Shown here: one piece after another, positions 1 through 6,200 of the stretch
How the letters are laid out: each line of letters begins with the position of its first letter
Numbering within the stretch: position 1 is the first letter of the stretch
Origin: an uncultured Sulfitobacter sp.
Lineage (GTDB): Bacteria > Pseudomonadota > Alphaproteobacteria > Rhodobacterales > Rhodobacteraceae
Direction: 5' to 3'
Length of the DNA stretch: 64,000 nucleotides
Assembly (NCBI GenBank): GCA_937928635.1
Contig: CALFWM010000008.1
Span: forward strand, 1 to 64,000
Made by a program: the position numbers and the translations under genes
Notes under the pieces: generated by a model
What the model was told of the DNA's origin: nothing
Databases searched by the model: none
Seen by the model: only the letters and a program-made list of their open reading frames with translations

Positions 1-53
1 ACCAGCCGCTCTCGACCCAAAGGCGTCAGTCTGGCATTCTTGTGCATGTTCAT
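1..53 (-). mobile_element. IS481-family transposase, N-terminal fragment cut by window edge
   Basis: Reading the minus strand from ATG at 53, the first 17 codons give MNMHKNARLTPLGRERL, the typical beginning of IS481-family transposases (N-terminal helix-turn-helix). A strong ribosome-binding site (GGAGGG) lies 5 bases upstream. The rest of the gene is outside the window, so intactness cannot be judged. Its start codon sits in the left arm of an inverted repeat, CATTCGATCC at 51-60 with GGATCGAATG at 105-114, which may belong to the element end. Confidence 0.7.
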
Positions 54-392
54 TCGATCCCTCCGAATAAGGTTGTTGCTTGGTAACGCCAACCAACTCG
101 CTTCGGATCGAATGGACAACCTGTTGAAAGCTCACAGCTAGTTAGGTATATAGGCCCCATCCTAAAGGTAGCCATACCACATATCACCATCGATTTCACG
201 TCGTTTGGGCGACAAAATACCGGTACAAAGTTCTGCAAGGCCCCATGTGAGAGCGCATCCGTGAGACGATCCGACAGACGTGTGACGAGTTGGGCGTGCA
301 CATTGTGAAAGGTGTTCTGGCCCGAGACCACGTGCATATGTTCATTTCAGTCCCGCCGCAGCTGGCACTCTCCACGGTGATGCAGCAGATTA

Positions 393-492
393 TAACGTCT
401 CGCCTTTAACTTGAAGCATCACGTATCGTCGATGTCCCGAGAGCGCGGAGCGCGGCAGGGCATCGGCTCCTCAAGTTTTAGGCGGGGCGCTT
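393..492. mobile_element. 100-bp MITE-like element, copy A
   Basis: Non-coding 100-bp insertion inside the IS200 tnpA. Its ends are imperfect inverted repeats (left TAACGTCTCGCCTTTAACTT; right end, reverse-complemented, AAGCGCCCCGCCTAAAACTT). It is flanked by TA at 391-392 and 493-494, read as a target-site duplication because excision leaves the transposase frame intact. A GC-rich self-complementary core (GCGCGGAGCGCGG) lies in the middle. A 100-bp copy at 63549-63648 differs at 8 positions. TA duplication plus short inverted repeats is characteristic of elements moved in trans by IS630/Tc1-type transposases; that assignment is inference. Confidence 0.8.
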
Positions 493-653
493 TAAGGGGC
501 GCTCTTCCCGTCGGATACAGCAGGAATTTCCCGAACTGCGCAAAAGGCACTGGGGCCGGCGATTTTGGGCCCGTGGCTACTTTTCCGCAACGGCAGGGAA
601 TGTGACGGACAAAGTTGTACTTCAGTACCTGGAATTGCATTCCAAACGCGATG

Positions 654-673
654 CTACCGGCGTCAGCCGGTAG
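654..673. repeat. Hairpin at the right end of the IS200 element
   Basis: CTACCGGC (654-661) pairs with GCCGGTAG (666-673) around a 4-base loop and overlaps the tnpA stop codon. IS200/IS605 elements carry subterminal hairpins recognised by TnpA; this is the best candidate for the right-end structure. Confidence 0.5.
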
Positions 674-735
674 TGGTTCACTCATCCCGCAGGTAGCCAC
701 ATGCGGTATTGCAGGCGTAGGTCACCTGCCCGTAA

Positions 736-753
736 GGCGGGCCTTGGCCCGCC
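736..753 (-). terminator. Hairpin downstream of arfB, probable terminator
   Basis: GGCGGGCC, two-base loop, GGCCCGCC: a perfect 8-bp stem lying 4 bases past the arfB stop. On the minus strand it is followed by TTACGG rather than a long U run. Nearly the same structure, with the same CCGCCTTACG trailer, occurs at 29179-29197 and a related one at 29074-29091. Confidence 0.5.
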
Positions 754-757
754 ATCC

Positions 758-1180
758 TCAACCAGAAGGGTCTACTTTACCTCGTAGGGCTTTCACCTCA
801 CCCCGGACCTTCTTTGCCTTGAGCCGTCGCTTCTTTGATCCCAATGTAGGGCGTGTTGCGATACGCCGTTTTGGCGGAGTAAGCGCGCGTTTGATCAGAT
901 CGGCCAAACGCTCCCGCACAATGTCGCGGTTGCGGGCCTGGCTGCGGGTTTCGTCGCATTGCAGGATCAAAGCCCCCTCTGTTGTCCAGCGCCGACCTGC
1001 GATGCGCTTGAGACGGGTTTTCACAGCAGGACTGAGGGAGGGCGAGGTCGCCGCTTCAAACCGCAGCTCAACGGCCGTTGCCACTTTGTTAACGTTTTGG
1101 CCCCCCGGACCGGAGGCGCGCATGAAGCTCTCGCTTAACTCCCAGTCTTGCAGGGCAATATCATCTGAAATCCGCAACAT
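758..1180 (-). CDS. arfB: Alternative ribosome-rescue factor ArfB (YaeJ-type peptidyl-tRNA hydrolase)
   Basis: A 140-residue class-I release-factor-like protein. It holds the catalytic GGQ motif in the context 'RASGPGGQNVNKVATAVELRF' (about residues 22-42), which hydrolyses peptidyl-tRNA on stalled ribosomes, and a basic C-terminal tail (KKRRLKAKKVRGEVKALRGK) that in this family enters the empty mRNA channel. I chose ATG 1180 ('MLRISDDIAL') because family members begin there; an upstream in-frame ATG at 1225 would add 15 residues that include the end of a terminator. It is a single gene, with a hairpin terminator on its 3' side and a factor-independent terminator of another transcript just upstream. 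Confidence 0.93.
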   Translation of the reverse strand: MLRISDDIALQDWELSESFMRASGPGGQNVNKVATAVELRFEAATSPSLSPAVKTRLKRIAGRRWTTEGALILQCDETRSQARNRDIVRERLADLIKRALTPPKRRIATRPTLGSKKRRLKAKKVRGEVKALRGKVDPSG

Positions 1181-1223
1181 GCCGTCAACATCGCATTCAA
1201 TTGCGCCCATGACCAGAGGATGC

Positions 1224-1254
1224 AAAAAGGGCCGCTCCGGTAACAGAGCGGCCC
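1224..1254 (-). terminator. Rho-independent terminator
   Basis: On the minus strand, GGGCCGCTC and GAGCGGCCC (1229-1237 with 1246-1254, perfect 9-bp stem) are followed by TTTTT (1228-1224). It lies upstream of arfB, so it must end a different minus-strand transcript, most simply the one carrying the micro-ORF at 1335-1391. Confidence 0.85.
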
Positions 1255-1334
1255 AATCGAAATGGTTTCAGGAGGGGGTCGGTTAGACCTACGTCAAGAC
1301 GCGCCCACTCAGGATTTGTCTACCAAGGGCTGCC

Positions 1335-1391
1335 TTAGCAGAGAACCTCCCAAGCTGTTCCGACACCTCGCTCCAATACCTTCTCTGACAC
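1335..1391 (-). CDS. Candidate 18-codon micro-ORF or leader on a short terminated transcript
   Basis: The minus strand at 1406-1393 reads AAAGGAGGTGATCC, an uninterrupted complement of the 16S rRNA 3' tail and thus the strongest possible Shine-Dalgarno. Seven bases after GGAGG comes GTG (1391-1389), opening 18 codons (MSEKVLERGVGTAWEVLC) ending in TAA at 1337-1335. The transcript would end at the terminator 1254-1224, leaving about 80 bases of 3' RNA. I recognise no family. Other readings are a small regulatory RNA, or a longer alternative frame of 64 codons (1289-1483) through the same site, which lacks its own ribosome-binding site. Confidence 0.35.
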   Translation of the reverse strand: MSEKVLERGVGTAWEVLC

Positions 1392-1487
1392 TGGATCACC
1401 TCCTTTACATTTGTTGAACTCACCTGAATCGTCGCACAGGTTGTCCCAAACACAAAGCACTTTTTTGTCTTGGTGCACCACAAAGGG

Positions 1488-1540
1488 GCGGGGCACGCCC
1501 CGCAAAATATTTAATTTTGGAATGAAGGGCGCTGCCCTTC
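1488..1540. repeat. Pair of GC hairpins between the micro-ORF unit and yhhQ
   Basis: GCGGGGC-AC-GCCCCGC (1488-1503) and GAAGGGC-GCT-GCCCTTC (1524-1540) are separated by an AT-rich spacer and followed by CCCGGGAATATTTTGGCC up to the yhhQ stop. The second hairpin is oriented to end yhhQ transcription, although no U tract is adjacent. Such GC palindrome clusters are a common intergenic feature in this group. Confidence 0.45.
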
Positions 1541-1576
1541 AAACTACCCGGGAATATTTTGGCCAGAAAGAGGGGG

Positions 1577-2197
1577 CTATGCGGAAGAGGACAATCTGGC
1601 GGTGATCAGCCGGAAAGGGATGAGGGCAAGCAAAGCCAGGCTTAGTTTTACCATCCAGTCGGCCACAGCAAGTGACACCCAAAGCGGCGTCTCCGGGCCG
1701 CTGCCCAGCAACGGCCCAACCTCAGAGGCCCAGGACACGTCTGTTGCAGGATGGATAAAGCTCAGCGTGCCGGAAAAGGCCACCGTGAAAAACAGTGCCG
1801 TGTCCACAGAGCTGCCGACCAGCGTGCTGATCAGCGGGGCGCGCCACCATGTGCTGCCACGCAGTGCGGCAAAGACGGAAACATCCAGCATCTGCGCCAC
1901 CAGAAAGGCCAGACCAGAACCAATTGCGATGCGCACTGTCACCAATGGACCAAATTCACCCATGATCTGCGTGCCAATCAAAGAGCAGATGAGCCCCACA
2001 ACAAAGCCCACTAAAACCACACGGCGTGCCGCCGCGGCACCGTAGGCGCGGTTCATGATGTCCGTCACCAGAAAGGCCAGCGGATAGGTAAATGCGCCCC
2101 AGGTCAGCCATTGGCCGTAGAGGAATTGAACCAGAATGTTGGACGCCAAGACAATGGTCGCCATGGCAATAATGCCGGGCAAATGGGAGCGTTTCAT
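1577..2197 (-). CDS. yhhQ: Queuosine precursor transporter, YhhQ/VUT family (DUF165)
   Basis: A 206-residue integral membrane protein with about six hydrophobic segments. It shows the family signatures 'GAFTYPLAFLVTDIMNRAYG' near residue 35 and 'GSSVDTALFF' near residue 130. YhhQ proteins import the queuosine precursors preQ0 or preQ1 across the inner membrane for tRNA wobble modification. No que genes are in the window, which fits a salvage role. ATG 2197 lies 89 bases after the neighbouring minus-strand gene; I looked for a preQ1 riboswitch there and did not find a convincing one. Confidence 0.88.
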   Translation of the reverse strand: MKRSHLPGIIAMATIVLASNILVQFLYGQWLTWGAFTYPLAFLVTDIMNRAYGAAAARRVVLVGFVVGLICSLIGTQIMGEFGPLVTVRIAIGSGLAFLVAQMLDVSVFAALRGSTWWRAPLISTLVGSSVDTALFFTVAFSGTLSFIHPATDVSWASEVGPLLGSGPETPLWVSLAVADWMVKLSLALLALIPFRLITARLSSSA

Positions 2198-2286
2198 ATG
2201 TTAAACCGTTTTTTGCAAGGGTGCGGTGACTTGGTCGGCAGTATGCGGACAAGCGCGCATTACGGGCTTTGCGCGGGCGACGCAAG

Positions 2287-3180
2287 CTATTCTCTTACGA
2301 TGTATTCGACAATTTGTGTGCGCTGGATGGAGCGAAAGTTATCGTCGGAAATCATCGTCAGATGAAGCGCCCCCCTGTCGTCTGTCCAGACAGAAAGCGC
2401 CTCCAGATTGTCAAACCGACCAGGGCCTGTGCTGAGCAATGTCGTTTCATCCAGATCGGCGGCATTGAGATCGAACCGTCTGACACGGCTGCGAAACCCC
2501 AGCGGACTAAGCGCGCGTTCCAAGAGATAAAACCGCCCCTGTGCATCAAAATCAGCCCCGACAGACAGAAATGGCCCCGACCGCGGGATTTGATGTGCAA
2601 TGCGCCATGCGTGATTGGCAAAGGCATAGAGCGGAATGGTTTTGCGGTGCCTTGGCGTCTGTTCCTGGAGGGTATAAAGGGTGCCGTCCGGGTGGATTGC
2701 CAGAGCCTCCAGCCCCTTGTTTCGTTTCATCCGGACAAAGTCAGGGTGATCTGGAAGCCGCTCTGTGATGCCTGTTTCGCCAAAAATACGCGCAACCCGC
2801 GTTGCGGTTTCAAAAGACAGAAAAATTTTGCCATCTTCACTAACTGCCAACCCTTCGGAATCGGCAAAGACGTTTCTGACCCGCTTGCTGTTGGCGTGCC
2901 GAACCATCACACGCCGGTCGAGGGTGAGATCGACCAGCTTACCGTTTTCCCGGTGCATTGTGCCAAAAATCAGATTGCGCCGATCGGTCAGCAATGTGAG
3001 CTCAGTGCCATTTTTGCCAATTTCAATACCTGAGAAACCGCCAAACCAATTGTCCTCACCTGTCCAGACCAGATTGGTTGTCAGTTCCACAACAGGGTCG
3101 GCGCGCATCGGCAGCGCCGCGCACATCAATCCAAGACAAGTAAGAAGAGCGCGTTTCAGTTGTCGAGCACCGCTTTGCAC
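2287..3180 (-). CDS. Secreted esterase-like activity of phytase protein
   Basis: A 297-residue protein with an N-terminal signal peptide (KRALLTCLGLMCAALPMRA) and the beta-propeller pattern of the 'esterase-like activity of phytase' family (PF13449): 'GGFSGIEIGKNGTELTLLTDR' and 'DNLEALSVWTDDRG'. It is predicted periplasmic or secreted; the substrate is unknown. It begins at GTG 3180, overlapping the end of mepA by 25 bases, so it is probably translated from the mepA transcript. Physiological phosphatase or esterase activity has not been shown for most members. Confidence 0.8.
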   Translation of the reverse strand: MQSGARQLKRALLTCLGLMCAALPMRADPVVELTTNLVWTGEDNWFGGFSGIEIGKNGTELTLLTDRRNLIFGTMHRENGKLVDLTLDRRVMVRHANSKRVRNVFADSEGLAVSEDGKIFLSFETATRVARIFGETGITERLPDHPDFVRMKRNKGLEALAIHPDGTLYTLQEQTPRHRKTIPLYAFANHAWRIAHQIPRSGPFLSVGADFDAQGRFYLLERALSPLGFRSRVRRFDLNAADLDETTLLSTGPGRFDNLEALSVWTDDRGALHLTMISDDNFRSIQRTQIVEYIVRE

Positions 3181-4094
3181 TGCGCAGGCAGGTCGCCAAG
3201 CACCAGTTCACGCCGTGGCTTTGGCGCGTTTGGATCGCGGGGTTTTGCGGGAGGCGGGTTCAGGATATTGGCCTGCCATTGGCGTGCATCCGCGCATCCA
3301 TCGCCGCGCGGGGGCGGGTTTTGATTCACGCAGCCTTGCAACCCATCAGGGCAATTCAGACGCACATGGAAATGATAGTGGTGCCCATACCAGGGGCGGA
3401 TTTTGCGCAGATAGGCGCGGTCGCCTTTTTCATCATTACACATCTGCACTTTGGCCCCGGGGAACACAAATATACGTGCGGTGCGCGGGTCTTTCGCGGC
3501 CGCTTTGATGATTTCGTGATGGGCGCGTGTCCAGGACGAATTTACGTAAGCCCCTTTTGCGCGACGGGTCGAAATGGATGAAATATTTTCCCGTTGCTTG
3601 CGAGAGAGTTCAAGCGTTGTAGGCGGCAACATCCAGATGTCAGCATCCAGCCCCACCTGATGACTGCGGTGACCGGTCAGCATCGGTCCGCCCCGGGGTT
3701 GGCTTAGATCCCCCACATAAAGCCCTTTCCAACCGGGCTGTTGTGCGGCGACACGGCTGAGCTGTTGCACCATGTCGATGAGTTCTGGATGACCCCAGTT
3801 GCGGTTGCGCGACAGGCGCATGGCCTGCCACGTTGGACCGGTTTCGGCCAGTTGCGCGCCGCCCGCAAGGCATCCTTTGGCATAAGAGCCATATGCGCTC
3901 GATGGCTGGCCCGAGGCAAAACTCTTTGCCCCAAACAGCTTTTTTGCAATGGTGTTGGTCTGTGCGCCACCACTGCCGCTTGAGCTGATGGTGGGCAGTG
4001 CCGCAGAGCGTTTCCCGCTGATGTCACGGCCTTGACCGCAGGACCCAAGCGCAAGAACAACAACGGCACAGGTGAATAGACGTGTGAGGATCAT
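3156..4094 (-). CDS. mepA: Penicillin-insensitive murein DD-endopeptidase MepA, lipoprotein form
   Basis: A 312-residue protein starting at ATG 4094 (ATGA overlap with the upstream permease stop). The leader MILTRLFTCAVVVLALGSC ends in a lipobox (LGSC), so the mature protein is likely outer-membrane anchored. Metal-binding and catalytic residues of the LAS family are visible: 'GHRSHQVGLDADIWM' (H and D ligands) and 'GHHYHFHVRLNCP' (HxH). MepA cleaves D-Ala-mDAP cross-links in peptidoglycan. The C-terminus has family cysteines and a proline-rich stretch. A longer in-frame start at 4124 is less likely because it would bury the signal peptide. Confidence 0.92.
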   Translation of the reverse strand: MILTRLFTCAVVVLALGSCGQGRDISGKRSAALPTISSSGSGGAQTNTIAKKLFGAKSFASGQPSSAYGSYAKGCLAGGAQLAETGPTWQAMRLSRNRNWGHPELIDMVQQLSRVAAQQPGWKGLYVGDLSQPRGGPMLTGHRSHQVGLDADIWMLPPTTLELSRKQRENISSISTRRAKGAYVNSSWTRAHHEIIKAAAKDPRTARIFVFPGAKVQMCNDEKGDRAYLRKIRPWYGHHYHFHVRLNCPDGLQGCVNQNPPPRGDGCADARQWQANILNPPPAKPRDPNAPKPRRELVLGDLPAQCKAVLDN

Positions 4095-5464
4095 TTGGCA
4101 AAATCTCCATCTCGTTGCACCCACAGTAGCAGCACCAACCCGATAATGAAAAGGCCGACAACCGGGGTAATGCCCAATCGTTGGCTGCCGGTGATGTCAC
4201 TGGCCAGGGCAATGAGGGTGGGGGCTAGAAATGACGTGGCTTTGCCTGACAAGGCATAGAGGCCAAAGGCCTCCGCCATGCGGTCGGGATCACCCTGCCG
4301 GGTCAACATATTACGCGATGATGCCTGCAATGTACCGCCTGCCGCGCCAATGGCCGCGCCTGCGATGTAGAACATGATATCCGGCAGGGAGGAGCCCTCT
4401 GCCACCGCAATACCCATCACAGAGGTGGGCGTCAGCGATATGATCAACACAGCCGTCAGGATCAATATGATGCAGCAAAAGACAATCACTGGCATCGGCC
4501 CGATTCGCCGGTCTACGCGACCGCCAACCCAACAAAACACGGCACCCGACAGCACGGCGAGGATGCCAAAAATACCAATCTCCATGAGCGACCAGTTCAG
4601 CACACCCAAGGCATAGATGCCGCCAAAGGTATACATGCCGTTCAGGGCATCGCGGTAGAACATGGATGACCCAAGATAGGCCATCAGCGATGGATGCCGC
4701 GGCAGACGGCGCAGCGTTTCCAGCAAATCCCTTAGTCCCTTGCCAAAACGATAGCTCTGCACCTGCGGTTTGGGCGTGTCGCGGATGTACATGAAAAACG
4801 GAATCATAAAGACCGTAAACCAGAGCGCCGACAATGGTCCCACAATGCGCGTATCTGCCTTTGTCACGGTATCCAGCCCAAAGAGAGGGGACAGCCCAAT
4901 CATGGTCTTGCCGCTTTCCCCCGCCTGAAACAGCAGCAGCATAATGACCAGCGCGACCAGCCCGCCAACATAGCCAAAGGCCCAGCCGGACCCGGAAATT
5001 CGGCCCCTTTCATCCCGGTCCGGCGACAGCTCTGGCAAATAGGCGTTGGTGAAGATGGTGGCAAATTCCATGCCGATCAGACCCACCCCAAAAAAGACCA
5101 ATGCCCAAAGGACCGAGAAATCCTGCGGGGCCGTCCACCACAACCCACCTGAGCCGATCACGTAGAACGCGGAAAACAGCCAGATCCAAGGCATTCTGCG
5201 CCCGGAGCTGTCTGATACAGCACCAAGGAGCGGTGCAAGGATTGCAATCAGAATGCCTGCCCCCCCAAGTCCATAGCCCCAATAGGCCTGCGCCTGCGCT
5301 TTTGCAGCGGGTTCTGTCATGCCGCTTTCCATGAGGGCGGCTATTGCCGTCTGGGCAAAATACGGCCCAAATATGAAGGTAAGCATCAGGGTGTTGTAGG
5401 GCTGGCTGGCCCAGTCAAAGAAATACCAGCCCCAGATACGTTTGCGCGCTGTGATCGTGCTCAT
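4091..5464 (-). CDS. MFS transporter, UMF1 (Atg22-like) family
   Basis: A 457-residue polytopic protein with about twelve hydrophobic segments. It begins 'MSTITARKRIWGWYFFDWASQPYNT', the characteristic opening of the UMF1 group of major facilitators (related to vacuolar Atg22 effluxers). 'GAVSDSSGRRMPW' is the loop 2-3 MFS motif. The substrate is unknown; amino-acid export is a guess from the eukaryotic relatives. The start was set at ATG 5464 rather than 5488 because alignment with the family begins there. It leads a three-gene minus-strand run with mepA and the phytase-esterase protein. Confidence 0.85.
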   Translation of the reverse strand: MSTITARKRIWGWYFFDWASQPYNTLMLTFIFGPYFAQTAIAALMESGMTEPAAKAQAQAYWGYGLGGAGILIAILAPLLGAVSDSSGRRMPWIWLFSAFYVIGSGGLWWTAPQDFSVLWALVFFGVGLIGMEFATIFTNAYLPELSPDRDERGRISGSGWAFGYVGGLVALVIMLLLFQAGESGKTMIGLSPLFGLDTVTKADTRIVGPLSALWFTVFMIPFFMYIRDTPKPQVQSYRFGKGLRDLLETLRRLPRHPSLMAYLGSSMFYRDALNGMYTFGGIYALGVLNWSLMEIGIFGILAVLSGAVFCWVGGRVDRRIGPMPVIVFCCIILILTAVLIISLTPTSVMGIAVAEGSSLPDIMFYIAGAAIGAAGGTLQASSRNMLTRQGDPDRMAEAFGLYALSGKATSFLAPTLIALASDITGSQRLGITPVVGLFIIGLVLLLWVQRDGDFAK

Positions 5465-5810
5465 GTTGGTCCCAATTCCTGTTGCCAATTGGTAGATCAG
5501 GGCAGGGAGGCGCGCGCAAGGTTTGGTTTGGGCCGCACGACGGACTTTTCAAAAAGTCCGGTCCGATTTCTTCAAAGAAATCGGGCGCGACCCGCAAACA
5601 CCGGCATCTCTGGTCATGGTTTTGAACGCCGGCTGCCAACTAGCCCTGACAACATCTTTGGCAATGTGCACAAATGGGAACATCGGGCAGGTATCCTTTG
5701 CCTGACACGTGCGCTTGTTAACCGGGACGTCAACCATAGACCTCAGGTCAGACTTGCGAAAAAGGTGTTTGGCGATTAACTGACCTTCAATGCTGTAAAA
5801 GGGCTGACCG
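5465..5810. other. 346-bp divergent intergenic region with twin-hairpin repeat
   Basis: No gene is supported. The region separates the minus-strand permease from plus-strand yggT and so must hold both promoters. It contains the twin-hairpin repeat at 5541-5583. A weak sigma-70-like pair for yggT, TTGCGA (5755-5760) with TAACTG 17 bases on, is possible but unproven. Confidence 0.4.
5541..5583. repeat. Twin-hairpin repeat, copy 1
   Basis: Two consecutive perfect palindromic hairpins: CGGACTTTTCAAAAAGTCCG (5541-5560) and CGATTTCTTCAAAGAAATCG (5564-5583), each a 9-bp stem with a two-base loop, joined by GTC. The same architecture, with the first hairpin nearly identical and the second of different sequence, occurs at 56723-56765. 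Both are followed by a GC-rich tract (GGGCGCGACCCGC here). Confidence 0.8.
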
Positions 5811-6098
5811 ATGACCTCGCTGTTCCAAATCCTGATGCTCTTGTTGAACGTCGTTTATTTCATCGTAATCGCGCATGTGATCATGTCCTGGTTGATTAAC
5901 TTTCAGGTGTTGAATACCCGCCAGCCGCTAGTGGCTCAAATTTGGGATGGTCTGAACCGTCTCCTTGACCCGATCTATTCCCGGGTGCGCCGGTTTGTGC
6001 CTGCCATTGGAGGGCTTGATTTGGCACCCTTGGTCGTTTTGATTGGTGTGGCTGCATTGCGTATCATTCTGATCAACAACGCCTCCGCTTTTTGCTGA
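5811..6098 (+). CDS. YggT family membrane protein
   Basis: A 95-residue protein with two hydrophobic segments flanking the conserved 'LLDPIYSRVRRFVPAIGGLDLAPLVVLI' region (about residues 51-78), diagnostic of YggT (PF02325). In other bacteria YggT is tied to osmotic tolerance and to membrane or septum organisation; the biochemical role is unknown. It lies 103 bases before recQ on the same strand and may be co-transcribed. Confidence 0.9.
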   Translation: MTSLFQILMLLLNVVYFIVIAHVIMSWLINFQVLNTRQPLVAQIWDGLNRLLDPIYSRVRRFVPAIGGLDLAPLVVLIGVAALRIILINNASAFC

Positions 6099-6200
6099 CA
6101 AAAACGCCCTTGTGACGCGGATAGGGCCTGCAGGGTCTTGTTCACCCATTGCTAGTATGGGAGTCTGCAGAAAAAGAGCAGACATTTTTAAGAGACTCCC

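Larger units (their letters stand above)
146..673 (+). pseudogene. tnpA: IS200/IS605-type transposase TnpA, doubly inactivated
   Basis: The frame carries the hallmarks of the small Y1 (HUH) transposase of IS200: 'HHRFHVVWATKYRYKVL' near the N-terminus, the HUH motif 'DHVHMFISVPP' around 314-345, then 'KGRSSRR', 'WARGYFSAT' and a C-terminal helix that would carry the catalytic tyrosine ('VVLQYLELHS'). Two lesions are visible. TGA at 248-250 interrupts the frame after ATG. A 100-bp element (393-492) flanked by TA splits it after 'VMQQ'; removing the element and one TA restores ATT AAG GGG CGC in frame (QIKGR). No ATG opens the frame after the upstream TAG at 143-145, so the original start is lost or non-canonical. 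Without the insertion the length (about 141 codons) is normal for IS200. Confidence 0.85.

Noticed and set aside
411..605. Open frame spanning the MITE and IS200 relic
   Set aside because: Created by the insertion; contains MITE sequence and frame-shifted transposase.
1391..1407. CTGGATCACCTCCTTTA on the plus strand as a 16S rRNA 3' end
   Set aside because: Sequence upstream does not match 16S rRNA at all; the match is better explained as a strong Shine-Dalgarno on the other strand.
1289..1483. 64-codon minus-strand frame through the micro-ORF region
   Set aside because: No ribosome-binding site at its start and no family resemblance; the 18-codon frame with a perfect SD is the better candidate.
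2198..2286. preQ1 riboswitch ahead of yhhQ (CACCC...AAAAAA pattern on the minus strand)
   Set aside because: The A-rich tail and CCC resemble preQ1-I, but no complementary 5' stem strand (GGG) precedes them, so the fold does not form.
2269..3033. 254-codon plus-strand open frame opposite the phytase-esterase gene
   Set aside because: Antisense shadow; the minus-strand protein has a signal peptide and a recognisable family.
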